64,000 nt of DNA from Beijerinckia indica subsp. indica ATCC 9039 (GCF_000019845.1 NC_010581.1:3603501-3667500), one strand, 5' to 3'; positions 9,313 to 17,793 are shown, counted from the first letter of the stretch. Made by a program: numbers and translations. The notes: generated by a model from the sequence alone, not told the origin.

Positions 9313-10141
9313 ATGCTGTCTCTTCCCGCAATTGCGCGCGCCTTGGGCGGTGAGATTTCCAACGGCCAGGTGCTTGCGCCGGGCCCCGGCCATTCCCGCC
9401 GCGATCGCTCGATGTGGGTGCGGTTCTCGCCCGCGGCACCGGATGGCATTCTCGTCGGCTCGTTTGCCGGTGATGACTGGCGCGATTGCAAGGATTATGT
9501 GCGCGACAGGCTGGGAATGGATCGGCCATCCGTCGATCGCCAGCCAGCGCCGCGCACGCAACCGGTAACGCCTCCTGATCCTGACGCCGCTCGAAAGGTC
9601 GAACGCGGCTTTGATCTGTGGCGTCATGGCATTGAGCCGCGTGGCACGATCGTCGAGACCTATTTGCGATCACGTGCCCTCGATCTGCCCGAGGACGTCG
9701 CCGGCCGCGTGCTGCGCTTTCACCCAGCCTGTCCCTGGAAGGATGAAGCGACGGGTCGACTTCTTCGCGTGCTGGCAATGCTCGCCCTATTCCGCGATAT
9801 TGAAACGAACGAACCGAAAGGACTGCACCGCACGGCCCTGGCGCCGGATGGAAGAAAGATCGGCCGGCGCATGCTTGGCGCCGCTGCCGGCGCGGCCATC
9901 AAGATTGATCGCGACGTGGATATCACTTTTGGTCTGACGATCGGCGAAGGCATCGAGACGTGCCTTGCGGCACGGCAAATGGGCTTGCGGCCGGTTTGGG
10001 CGCTTGGATCAGTCGGTGGCATCGGAATCTTTCCCGTCCTACCAGGAATCGAGGCGCTCACGCTGCTTGGGGCGCGAGGCAATCGTTGCGAAGCCACTCT
10101 GCCCAGGCGACATAAACGATGCAATTCGGGAGGTGGCATGA
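9313..10141 (+). pseudogene. Toprim-domain primase, internally deleted
   Basis: Start ATG 9313 with GAGGGAGGAG just upstream. The N-terminus (LPAIARALGGEI, GPGHSRRDRSMWVRF) and the Toprim core (LTIGEGIETCLAARQMG, PVWALGSVGGI, GIEALTLLG) match alphaproteobacterial phage Toprim proteins. After LTLLGAR the family should continue with the second acidic motif and about 60-100 residues; instead the frame runs into unrelated residues. In another frame just downstream PGDINDAIREVA is followed by a stop at 10139-10141, the usual C-terminus of this family. So an internal deletion plus frameshift has removed the end of the domain and fused the frame to the ATPase. Confidence 0.75.
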
Positions 10142-11310
10142 CGAGTCATCTTCCACCACTCGCCGCGCCGCCAGGTGCGGAGCGATTTGTTAAGCTTGAA
10201 AGGTTCGAGCCTAACCCAACAGTTGCGGATCAAGGCCAAAAACTGAAGATCTTCAGCGCGGCCGAGCTTGCGAGCATACAGGCGCCCGAGCGGCGGTGGC
10301 TTGTGCCCGATATGATCCCGATGGCGCGCACAACCTTGCTTTATGGCAACGGCGGTGACGGCAAATCGCTGCTCGCCCTGCAACTCGCCGTTTCCGTCGT
10401 CACCGGCAACGACTGGATCGGTCGCCTTGTCGAGCAAGGCCCCGCGCTCATGCTTTCCTGCGAAGACGACATCGAAGAAATCCACCGGCGCCTTGAAGCG
10501 GTGATCGCCGGCCGGACTGATCTCGACCTCGACGACCTCGACGCTCTCAAGATCTTGGATCTCGCCGGCGAGGACGCCATCCTGTCCGCTGCCGACAACA
10601 AAGGCATTCTGAAACCGTCACTTCTATTCACGAAGATCCAGCATTTGGTTGATGAGCTCAGACCGGTCATGATCTGCATTGACACGCTCGCTGATGTCTA
10701 TGGCGGCGATGAGAATGTCAGAAGCCAAGTGCGGCAATTCCTTGGTTTCCTGAACGGCTTGGCCATCAAGCACAACATGGCCGTCGTCGTCTTGGCCCAT
10801 CCGAGCCTGTCAGGCATCGCAAGCGGTACTGGCGCCGGCGGCTCGACAGCCTGGAGCAATAGCGTTCGTTCACGTCTCTACCTCGCACCGGTCAAGGTCG
10901 AGGAAGGTGCATTACCCGATCCGACCCTGAAGACGCTCACCGTCATGAAGTCGAACTATGGCCCAACAGGAGAAACGATATCGCTTCGATACAGCCATGG
11001 CCGCTTCGTGCTCGCCGGTGGTGAGTGGAAGGCCTCAGCTTCAGCGGCTGAAGTGGATATTCGCTTTCTCGAATTACTTGATCAGTTCTCCAGCGAAGGC
11101 CGAAACGTGACGATGAAGAAAGGCACTTCCTATGCGCCACATGAATTCGCCCGTCACGCCGACGCACGAGGCATAACAAAGGATGCCTTCCGGCAAGCAA
11201 TGGACCGCCTTCTTAAAGCGGGCAAGATCAGAAGTTTTGAGGATGGATCACCGTCAAGGAGACGCTCGAAGCTGATTGCTGTCGAGAATTTCGGGGATGA
11301 TCAAGCATGA
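10138..11310 (+). CDS. AAA ATPase, RepA-like replicative helicase
   Basis: 390 residues from ATG 10138, which has GGGAGG just upstream and once overlapped the stop of the Toprim gene. Walker A is GNGGDGKSLLALQLA, followed by LMLSCEDDIEEIHRRL (Walker B-like) and PVMICIDTLADVYGGDEN, then AVVVLAHPSLSG, as in RepA/DnaB-like hexameric ATPases of phages and plasmids. A C-terminal helical part (FARHADARGITKDAFRQAMDRL) looks like a winged helix. With SSB and the Toprim it forms the replication module. The ATPase itself looks complete even though a longer fused frame runs into it from 9313. Confidence 0.8.
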   Translation: MTSHLPPLAAPPGAERFVKLERFEPNPTVADQGQKLKIFSAAELASIQAPERRWLVPDMIPMARTTLLYGNGGDGKSLLALQLAVSVVTGNDWIGRLVEQGPALMLSCEDDIEEIHRRLEAVIAGRTDLDLDDLDALKILDLAGEDAILSAADNKGILKPSLLFTKIQHLVDELRPVMICIDTLADVYGGDENVRSQVRQFLGFLNGLAIKHNMAVVVLAHPSLSGIASGTGAGGSTAWSNSVRSRLYLAPVKVEEGALPDPTLKTLTVMKSNYGPTGETISLRYSHGRFVLAGGEWKASASAAEVDIRFLELLDQFSSEGRNVTMKKGTSYAPHEFARHADARGITKDAFRQAMDRLLKAGKIRSFEDGSPSRRRSKLIAVENFGDDQA

Positions 11311-11319
11311 AGAACACAG

Positions 11320-11440
11320 CTTCCACCAAAATCTTCCACTAACTTCCACCGTGCGAAACCACGCATACCAGCAGCCTTCCACCATTTGTGCTTCCACCCC
11401 CTATAACCCCCCAGGCGGTGGAAGCCGCCTTTGGTGGAAG
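11320..11440. repeat. Seven-copy octamer array CTTCCACC / GGTGGAAG
   Basis: CTTCCACC at 11320-11327, 11343-11350, 11376-11383 and 11391-11398, CTTCCACT at 11333-11340, and the reverse complement GGTGGAAG at 11417-11424 and 11433-11440. It begins ten bases after the helicase stop codon, so it may be an iteron-type replication origin or a binding array for a phage regulator. Confidence 0.65.
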
Positions 11441-11728
11441 CGGCGGCCTCCCCGCCTTCGTCGGCAAGGGGCTTGTGGCTCCAACCTTACGTTTCCCGCT
11501 CGATATGCCGGCGCCTGCCGCACTCAGCTTTTCGAATTGAGGCAGCGTAAGTGCGGCCGTGCCTTCCTCGTAGATCGCCTGCCAGCAGCCTTCTCTGTGG
11601 CTTGGCAGGGCACTCTGAGGCGGTAGCGCCCCCTTTAGGGACCGTACAAAAAGGCGGCAGTGGCACGGAGACGGTAGCCCCGGTCTTTTTCTAGTTGTTC
11701 AATTTTCAAACCCATACACGGGATAGTC
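11441..11728. other. Non-coding stretch before the small terminase gene
   Basis: No supported gene. Contains an imperfect hairpin CTGCCAG...TTGGCAGG at about 11580-11610. Possible degraded remains of a Cys-containing small phage protein, but no frame is convincing. Confidence 0.4.
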
Positions 11729-12256
11729 ATGGGGAAACATGGCCTTGTCACGATTTCGAAGGCGGCGGAGCTTTTGACGGCTGCAGGCGATGCGGTCGTT
11801 CGGTCCTCACTTTCGAGATACGTGACGAAGTATGCCGATGCGCTCAACCCGAAAAAGATGAAGGCCGGGACCGTCATCGACTTCGAACTTCTGGTGAAGC
11901 ATCGGAAAGAGAACATCAGGGTCGAAGACAAAAAACAGTATGATCAGGCTCGTGGGCGGGCGGACGAGGCGGCGCTGAACATTCGAGCGCAGCGCCAGTT
12001 GCGCGAAATTGAGATTGGTTCGCGCCTTGGTGGCCTGACCCCGACGAGTGAAGTCCAGAAGGCCGCGCATGAAGCTGTCGCGGCCATGCGCTCGGCGTTC
12101 GCGCTCGCTGTGAACGATGCGGCTGCGGCGATTGCCGACGCAACTGGGGCTGATCTACGCATGATCCAGCCGCACCTGCGGGCATTCGAGCGAGTTGGCT
12201 TCGAACATTTCGTCCGCATCCTTGCCGAATATAACCTGATTGATCGCCAGGCCTGA
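11729..12256 (+). CDS. Small terminase (Nu1-like) / DNA-binding phage protein
   Basis: 175 residues. The N-terminal third (LVTISKAAELLTAAGDAVVRSSLSRYVTKYADAL, then AGTVIDFELLVKHRKENI) reads as an HTH domain with a wing. It is followed by a charged helix (DEAALNIRAQRQLREIEIGSRLGGL), as in Nu1-type small terminases, and a helical C-terminus. No large terminase follows, which is abnormal for an intact phage. Moderate confidence; a plasmid-type HTH protein is the alternative. Confidence 0.55.
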   Translation: MGKHGLVTISKAAELLTAAGDAVVRSSLSRYVTKYADALNPKKMKAGTVIDFELLVKHRKENIRVEDKKQYDQARGRADEAALNIRAQRQLREIEIGSRLGGLTPTSEVQKAAHEAVAAMRSAFALAVNDAAAAIADATGADLRMIQPHLRAFERVGFEHFVRILAEYNLIDRQA

Positions 12257-12380
12257 CACGCGGGCATATCGGCAAACATCGACCTCAGGCCGCACCCTTC
12301 CGGCTGTTCCCACGCATTCGCTTCCAAGGCGACATCGATTGTCGGAAAAAATTTCGCCCGACGATACCTATTTGTATCCA

Positions 12381-12430
12381 TGTTGTTCAAATACGTTCAA
12401 GTACGTTCAATTATGTTCGTATATGTTAAC
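12381..12430. repeat. Five tandem 10-bp repeats, consensus NTAYGTTCAA
   Basis: Consecutive decamers TGTTGTTCAA, ATACGTTCAA, GTACGTTCAA, TTATGTTCGT and ATATGTTAAC, in exact register with the helical repeat. They end 78 bases before a ribbon-helix-helix gene (12509), a protein type that often binds such helically phased arrays. Confidence 0.65.
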
Positions 12431-12466
12431 GATACATCTGATTGAAATATATTGATTATCACGCCG

Positions 12467-12487
12467 CACTCAGGCTATATCTGAGTG
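12467..12487. promoter_or_regulatory. Inverted repeat CACTCAG-N7-CTGAGTG
   Basis: A perfect 7-bp dyad around GCTATAT, 22 bases before the start of the ribbon-helix-helix gene. Probably an operator overlapping its promoter. Confidence 0.5.
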
Positions 12488-12508
12488 TAATTTGATCGAG
12501 TGCTTTTG

Positions 12509-12742
12509 ATGTCGAAACGAACTGTTTCAGTCCGGGCTGAAGAGACTCTTCTCGCACAACTCGGCGAGGTCGCGCAAAAACGCTACGTGTCCAGAAGCTG
12601 GCTCATTGAGCAGATCATCCGTGGCTGGCTTGCACACAATTTTCCGCAGACTGAAGGGCAACCCGTTGGGCCGGGTGATGCCGCATCCAGCGATACCGAA
12701 AGGAACGAATATGCAGCAAGCCGGTGCAGTGTCCTGGGATGA
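12509..12742 (+). CDS. CopG/Arc-type ribbon-helix-helix protein
   Basis: 77 residues from ATG 12509. KRTVSVRAEETLLAQLGEVAQKRYVSRSWLIEQIIRGWL is a clear ribbon-helix-helix domain at the N-terminus; the rest is a polar tail. A tandem 10-bp repeat array and a dyad lie in its upstream region, so autoregulation is likely. The next gene begins inside its 3' end in another frame. Confidence 0.7.
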   Translation: MSKRTVSVRAEETLLAQLGEVAQKRYVSRSWLIEQIIRGWLAHNFPQTEGQPVGPGDAASSDTERNEYAASRCSVLG

Positions 12743-12929
12743 CATCGCCGCGATCGTCAATCGAGGTGCGGCCGCTTCCCGCTTTGATCCCGGATTTCTA
12801 CAGGCATCGAGCCGCACAGCGCCGCAATTCGGCAAGGCCACGCCCTGGGACGATATCGCCGCGATCGTCAACCAGGAATCCGCCGCGGCCTGTTCCCATT
12901 TTGTGATCCCTTCCCGCAAGAGGCGTTGA
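12711..12929 (+). CDS. Small protein with two WDDIAAIVN motifs
   Basis: 72 residues from ATG 12711, preceded by GAAAGGAACGAAT. The motif SWDDIAAIVN near the N-terminus recurs as PWDDIAAIVN near residue 48, each followed by an Ala-rich stretch. The same motif closes the protein at 16614-17012 (PWSEIAAIV). I know no function. It may be a short linear binding motif shared by proteins of this element, or the duplicated tail of a lost structural gene. It overlaps the RHH gene and ends one base before the next. Confidence 0.5.
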   Translation: MQQAGAVSWDDIAAIVNRGAAASRFDPGFLQASSRTAPQFGKATPWDDIAAIVNQESAAACSHFVIPSRKRR

Positions 12930-12930
12930 G

Positions 12931-13719
12931 ATGTTTGGAAAGCAACCTGATCGAGAGGATTTGAAGGTCGCGCAGGAGAAGGTTTTCGCCTGCGAGAAAG
13001 CCCTGGCCTCGGGCCGCGAGGCGTTACAGCGCGCGCAGAAGAGGCATGCCCTCCTCGGCGAGGAAATCGAGGCCGCACGCGCCGATGATCTTGAAGCGGC
13101 CAAACGCCTCGCGGCCGCCTTCTCTTCTGAAGGTGATCCGGCGATCAAGCGGGAGAAAAACAAGACGGGCGAACTCGAAGCCCAAGCCGCGCAGCTGGCC
13201 GACGCCATCGCCGTCATCCAGGCTGACGTCGCTCTCGCCGATGCCGCGCTGGTCGAAGCGCGCAAGGCCCGCACGGGCGAGATCGAAGCGATTGTCGCTG
13301 ACTTTGTCGCGGATCGCTTCGAGAGCTTGAAGGCGAGCTATGAGGGACTTCTACGCGAGGCCGCCCTTCTGATGGCGGCAAGTGACTCTGGTGGCCATAG
13401 AGGCTTCTTGGCGGACCGCGGCCTTGCGATCGATTGGCGCCGACCGGAATTCATCGAGGCCCATGCGTTGGTCCGCAGCTGGCGCCAGGCTCTTGAAACC
13501 GATCCTGATGCCAAACCCGACACCACGGCAGCGAAGGCTCTGATCGACGAAGAAGCCGCGCGCAAAGCGGAAAGAGACCGGCAGGAGCGCGCCGAAGAAG
13601 CAGCCTATAGGGCGGAACGGAATGCGGAGATCGCCAAGCGCCAGGAAGAAAACAGCCGGAAGGAAGCGGAGTTTCTCAAAGGCAAGCCAAGGTTCGCGAG
13701 CACCATGCGCTCGTTTTGA
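12931..13719 (+). CDS. Coiled-coil phage protein
   Basis: 262 residues, ATG one base after the previous stop. Long heptad-rich helices at about 8-125 (VFACEKALASGREALQRAQKR, EAQAAQLADAIAVIQADVALADAAL) and 190-255 (EEAARKAERDRQERAEEAAYR) flank a shorter middle domain. No catalytic motif. Its place before the tail genes suggests a structural or scaffolding role, but no family is recognised. Confidence 0.55.
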   Translation: MFGKQPDREDLKVAQEKVFACEKALASGREALQRAQKRHALLGEEIEAARADDLEAAKRLAAAFSSEGDPAIKREKNKTGELEAQAAQLADAIAVIQADVALADAALVEARKARTGEIEAIVADFVADRFESLKASYEGLLREAALLMAASDSGGHRGFLADRGLAIDWRRPEFIEAHALVRSWRQALETDPDAKPDTTAAKALIDEEAARKAERDRQERAEEAAYRAERNAEIAKRQEENSRKEAEFLKGKPRFASTMRSF

Positions 13720-13841
13720 CTTGGCCAGCTTTGCAACGAATTTGGCCTGTTTGATCGCTCACAGGTCGAATGCCCAGCGGGCGGTGGCACATAACACCCG
13801 CCATTCATCGGCCGTGATTTCTACGGTCCGCTGAAGACCAG

Positions 13842-13873
13842 CGGCGCGGTGATAGAGCGCACCGCGCCGTTTC
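13842..13873. terminator. GC-rich hairpin before the tail genes
   Basis: CGGCGCGGTG and CACCGCGCCG form a perfect 10-bp stem with an 8-base loop followed by TTTCC. Terminator-like; it separates the 12509-13719 genes from the tail genes. Confidence 0.5.
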
Positions 13874-13903
13874 CGTCAACAGTATCACCCAGGAAAAACT
13901 AAG

Positions 13904-14281
13904 ATGGCTGAAGAGAATGAGACTATCGCGTCTGCACCGCGCTTCATCGGTGGCAAAACTCGCGTCAAGACGATCAGGCTTGAATATCCGCTCGAATACA
14001 ATGGGCGGGAATATCGGGAAATCTCCATTGCCCGGTTGACCGTCAAAGACGTGGAAGAATTCATCGAAAGTCTCAAGACCCGAGACGTGCGGCTTCCGAT
14101 CTACCGGGATGAAGCGGGCGATTTGATCCCGGAAGAAGTCCTTGATGCGCTCGACGATGATGACCTTGTTACCTTGGAGGCAGCGGCACGGGATTTTTTG
14201 CCCCGAAGGTTCCAGGGTCTCAGCGAGAGCGGTTCGGACCCGGGCAATGGCGCCACTATCGAGCCTACGTCAAACGCATAA
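13904..14281 (+). CDS. Phage tail assembly chaperone (E-type)
   Basis: 125 residues. The segment VKTIRLEYPLEYNGREYREISIARLTVKDVEEFIESL, followed by an acidic DALDDDDLVTLEAAARDFLPRRFQG, is typical of tail assembly chaperones of contractile-tail phages, which coat the tape measure protein. Near its 3' end it contains the slippery heptamer T TTT TTG (14194-14200) in the zero frame. It lies directly before the tape measure gene, as expected. Confidence 0.75.
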   Translation: MAEENETIASAPRFIGGKTRVKTIRLEYPLEYNGREYREISIARLTVKDVEEFIESLKTRDVRLPIYRDEAGDLIPEEVLDALDDDDLVTLEAAARDFLPRRFQGLSESGSDPGNGATIEPTSNA

Positions 14282-14370
14282 TCGGATGGTCCATGGCAGA
14301 GCTCATGGGCTTGTATTGGGATGAATTGCTTGCGGAAGTGAGCGAAGCACAAAGGCTTGCAGATGGCTAA
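13904..14370 (+). CDS. Tail chaperone frameshift product E-E'
   Basis: Predicted -1 ribosomal frameshift product: 99 codons in the zero frame to 14200, then re-reading G14200 into an open frame of 56 codons that stops at 14368-14370. The extension (APKVPGSQRERFGPGQW, then YVKRIIGWSMAELMGLYWDELL) ends eight bases beyond the start of the tape measure gene at 14363. A T TTT TTG shift site and this arrangement are known from P2-like and lambda-like tail chaperones. Seen: the heptamer in the right phase and the open -1 frame. Inferred: that it is used. Confidence 0.7.
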
Positions 14371-16610
14371 TCTGACATCGATCTTATCGGTCGCGTTGAT
14401 CGACAACGTCTCAAAGCCTGCCCGCACGGTCGCCCAGGCCTTGCAAGACGCTGCGAGGAAGGCAAAAGAAGTCGCCACTGCCATGGACAGCACCGGGGCC
14501 ACCCTCGCCTGCAACAGGCGCTCTCGAAGCTTGCTCCCTCCAAACGCGATATTGAGCAGGTCGCGAATGCGTGGAAGGATTATGCCCAGTCGGCTGGCCT
14601 CGCGGCCAAAGCCTCGGACTGGACGAAGGTTCAAGCAGCGGATGTTCGCCGGTGGGAAACACAACAGATCGGCGCCTTGCGGGCCGTGAAGCGTGAACAG
14701 ATCGCCTTCCATAAGGCCGCCGCCGCCCAGGCTTCGAAGATCGCCAACGACCCGACCAATCTCACCGGCCCACTCGTTGCCATGGGGGCGAGCTACAAAA
14801 TCAAGGCCACAGCTGCGGACATTATCGAGAAATACCGTGCAGCTGATAACACGCTTCGATATCAGGGCGCGATGGCAGATCTGACAGCGGCAGAAAGGGC
14901 AAGCCGCTTGCGGCAAGCCCTTACACTTGGCCCAAAGGTCGGCATGAATCCAACGGATATTTTGAAGGGCCAGGAGACGCTTGCTGGGCGTGGTGTCAAA
15001 AAGCAATTCGTGGAGCCGTTTACGGAAGAGATCACGAACTTCGCCAGAGCGATGAATTCGAGCATGGAGGATGCTTCAAAGGTTCTCGAAACGATTATCT
15101 TTTCCACGAACCAGCATGTGGAAGATGCCGAGACGGCAAGAAAGGTCATGCGCCGCCAGATCGATACGGCAGTGAAGGCGCCGAAGACATCCAGATGGGT
15201 GCGAAATTTGGTTTCGCATCCGGCCACACAGGCGGTTTCAGAAATGAGACGATGTTCGGCATCCTGGCGGCTCTTTCCCGCGCCGGCTATCACGGTGATG
15301 AAGCCGGTGTTGCCACGCGCGCGATCGCGACGAAGCTGGTTGCGCCAACGGCCAAAGGCCTCGATGCGCTTTCCGCTATGGGTATCAATCACAACGACTT
15401 CACGAAAATGCCGGGTGGCATGTCGCCTGAAGCTCTCGACTCGATGCAGAAACGGCGTTTCGGTGTCTCGCTCAACGCTTCTCAAAAAAGCCGTTTAGGG
15501 GCGCTCTTCGCCAATGACGCCATTGTCGGCAACCGCGATGATTTCATCGCGCAAACAACTGAGATCATGGCCGACAGTTTCGCGAAGAACAAGAAAGGCA
15601 AGCTCAGCGCCCAGGATGCAAACAAAATCGGAAAGCTCACTGGCGATTTCTACAAAATGGCTATCGAGTCCGTGGATGTGGAAGGATTGCTACGAGCCAT
15701 TCTCGAAGCGCATCCGACCTTGGCGCAGGCAAATGCTCTTTTCACGAGCCAGCACGGCGGCAAGGTCACGGCGCTATCGGAAAACGCGGAGCGCACGGAG
15801 ACCATCATTCACGATGTGAGCAATGTTCATGAAGGCTTTGCCGAGGACATCGGCAACAAGCGGAATGAGGGCGTATCAGGATCATTCCTCAGCCTTGAAG
15901 CGGCGATGGAAGCCCTGAAACTCCGCATAGGGGAAGTCAACCAAGGGCTCCTCAAGTTCTCCGCCGATCTCGCGAGCGATACGCTTAAAAAGATCGCGAA
16001 TCTGCCGGACGATGTCTTGCAGAAAGGATCGCTTGGGGTTGCCGGCGCCGGGGCCTTGAGTGGCCTTGCTGGCCTTGTCAGCTTTGTCTCTGGGGACGGT
16101 TTGGCGAACGCGGCGAAAGCCGGCATCGGCACTATGAGCAAGGGCCTGACCAGCTACCTTCTCTATGAGGGCGGCAAATATGGCATCGATTTGTTGCTCA
16201 ATCAGCTCCCACATCCGCAATATCCAGCAGGCTACGATCCGAAGCAAATCCGCGATCGCGGGGCTTGGGGCGATCTCATGTCACTGCTGAAGAACATGCC
16301 GGGATGGACGCCGCCCGCGCAGAAGCCAACGCCTCCAGCCCCGGTTGAGGCCGCTCCCCATGTAGATATGGAACAGATTGATGTCGTCGCACAAAAATCA
16401 ACCGCTGCTGGAGATGCTTTAGCCAAAGCGATCAACCAACCCCTGGCGCTACAGGTGGATACGAGCGCGCTCGATGCCGTCTTGAACAAGGTCTCGCAAG
16501 TGAAGGCCGGCCTTGCGAGCATCGGCACGCAAGCCGCGAATGTGCAGATTCCTTCTTTTGGGCGCACACAGCGTGGCAGCTTTACTTCAGCCGGCTCGCA
16601 AGGAGAATGA
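14363..16610 (+). pseudogene. Tape measure protein, two frameshifts
   Basis: Sets tail length in phages. Three frames join: 14363 to about 14500 (NLTSILSVALIDNVSKPARTV), about 14505-15190 (LQQALSKLAPSKRDIEQV onward, GALRAVKREQIAFHK, DLTAAERASRLRQ) and about 15190-16610 (AEDIQMGAKFGFASGHTGG, MFGILAALSRAGYHG, then hydrophobic helices GVAGAGALSGLAGLVSF). Each join is a -1 shift: one in GGGGCCACCCTCGCC, one in GTGAAGGCGCC, where an extra A would restore KGAED. The original product would be about 750 residues. The tail-chaperone genes just before confirm the identity. Confidence 0.75.
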
Positions 16611-16613
16611 TTG

Positions 16614-17012
16614 ATGAGTTACAGCAGACTGAGCGAAATGTATGCGTCGACCCCTATCACCCAAGCGGACCTGGATGAAGCCCGCGCCGAAGGTCATGCG
16701 GCCGGATTGGCAGAGGGGAAAAGACTTGGTCATGAGCCTGGGAAGGCAGAGGGAGTGCCCATCGGGGCCGCTGCCGAGCGCGAGCGCATCAACGCCATTT
16801 TCAGCATGAAAGAAGCTGAAGGGCGTGAGGCGACTGCGCGGCATTTCGCGCTGAAGACCGACCTCTCGCTTGACGGTGTGAAGGTCGCCATTGCCGGTGT
16901 TCCAAAGGTGGGCGGTCATTCCAGCGGCACCTATGGGCTTGCCCCGAGCCAGGCCGGCGCGGTGCCGTGGAGTGAGATCGCCGCCATCGTCAGCCCACTT
17001 ACACGCCGCTGA
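16614..17012 (+). CDS. Phage scaffold-like protein ending in PWSEIAAIV
   Basis: 132 residues, ATG 16614 after AAGGAG. The central part (EARAEGHAAGLAEGKRLG, then AAERERINAIFSMKEAEGREATARHFALKTDLSLDGVKVAI) resembles the C-terminal scaffold region that follows the S49-type protease domain of phage head-maturation proteases; the protease itself is absent. The C-terminus GAVPWSEIAAIV shares a motif with the small protein at 12711-12929. Probably a detached relic or a small scaffolding protein; the resemblance is from memory of the family. Confidence 0.5.
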   Translation: MSYSRLSEMYASTPITQADLDEARAEGHAAGLAEGKRLGHEPGKAEGVPIGAAAERERINAIFSMKEAEGREATARHFALKTDLSLDGVKVAIAGVPKVGGHSSGTYGLAPSQAGAVPWSEIAAIVSPLTRR

Positions 17013-17079
17013 GCAGCTTTCTCGCGTGCGCAGCAGCCAGATCGCTCAGCCAGAGCCAATTTGAAAGCTGCGCTCTCAG

Positions 17080-17116
17080 AATATCCATCGATAGCAATAT
17101 CTTGCCGATGGATATT
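17080..17116. promoter_or_regulatory. Inverted repeat AATATCCATCG / CGATGGATATT
   Basis: Perfect 11-bp arms with a 15-base spacer in the gap before the gene at 17218. No T-run follows, so an operator or attenuator is more likely than a terminator. Confidence 0.45.
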
Positions 17117-17217
17117 AAAGCTTCCTCGCAAGCCACCAAAGAGCAGCCATCCCGCCATCGCCTCGATCTTGATCAGGCTTGTTCGAAAATGTTTTTGATG
17201 ATCTTGGGGGTGCTCGC

Positions 17218-17700
17218 GTGAAGGATATCGACGATTCCGCCATCAATTTCCTTGAAGGTACAGGTCAGGACGAGCGTATCCCTGAACGCTGGACGCCTGA
17301 GCATGTCGGCACCCGCATAGTAGACGCGATCCGGATCGAACGGCGCCTACCGCCAGTGCGCGGGCCGCGCCCGCCAGGCAATCACTTCCGCGAGGTGGTC
17401 AATGAAGGGATCGACCAGACCGACTTTGCGGATCCACCTCGGAACCGACGAGGGCCGGCAACGGCCACGGAAATCAAGCAAATGGAAATCGCGCTGGGCT
17501 GGATGACCCTGCTCCGCGATCACGATCCCGGCCTCGCCGTTGTCACCGTCCATTGGGCCTTCGCGGTGGTCAGCGGCAAAACTGTTCGGGATCTCTGCAA
17601 ACGAAAAGGATGGGCGTTCGGGACGTTCTATCGCAAGCGCAACGCTGCCTTAGGGTTTGTGGCTGATCACCTCAATGCGGTGGCGGTTCCGGTGTTTTGA
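17218..17700 (+). CDS. DUF6362-like phage protein
   Basis: 160 residues from GTG 17218 (GGGGGTG upstream); a TTG at 17179 would add 13 residues. WTPEHVGTRIVDAIRIERRLPPVRGPRP and EIALGWMTLLRDHDP are followed by a helix-turn-helix-like tail VRDLCKRKGWAFGTFYRKRNAALGFVADHLN, a pattern common in alphaproteobacterial prophages (DUF6362, as far as I recall). Probably a DNA-binding regulator or packaging accessory. Confidence 0.55.
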   Translation: MKDIDDSAINFLEGTGQDERIPERWTPEHVGTRIVDAIRIERRLPPVRGPRPPGNHFREVVNEGIDQTDFADPPRNRRGPATATEIKQMEIALGWMTLLRDHDPGLAVVTVHWAFAVVSGKTVRDLCKRKGWAFGTFYRKRNAALGFVADHLNAVAVPVF

Positions 17701-17793
17701 GGCGGAAAAGTCGTGTGGCGATGAAGGAAACGGCTCAACTGTCTGGCAAGAGCCTCAATCAATGGGCCGAAGAGGCTCTGAAGACGGCGGTCA

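Noticed and set aside
11276..11626. Open frame over the octamer array with CRTQLFELRQRKCGRAFLV
   Set aside because: The frame crosses the repeat array and has no good start. A faint likeness to small zinc-type phage proteins is too weak to report.
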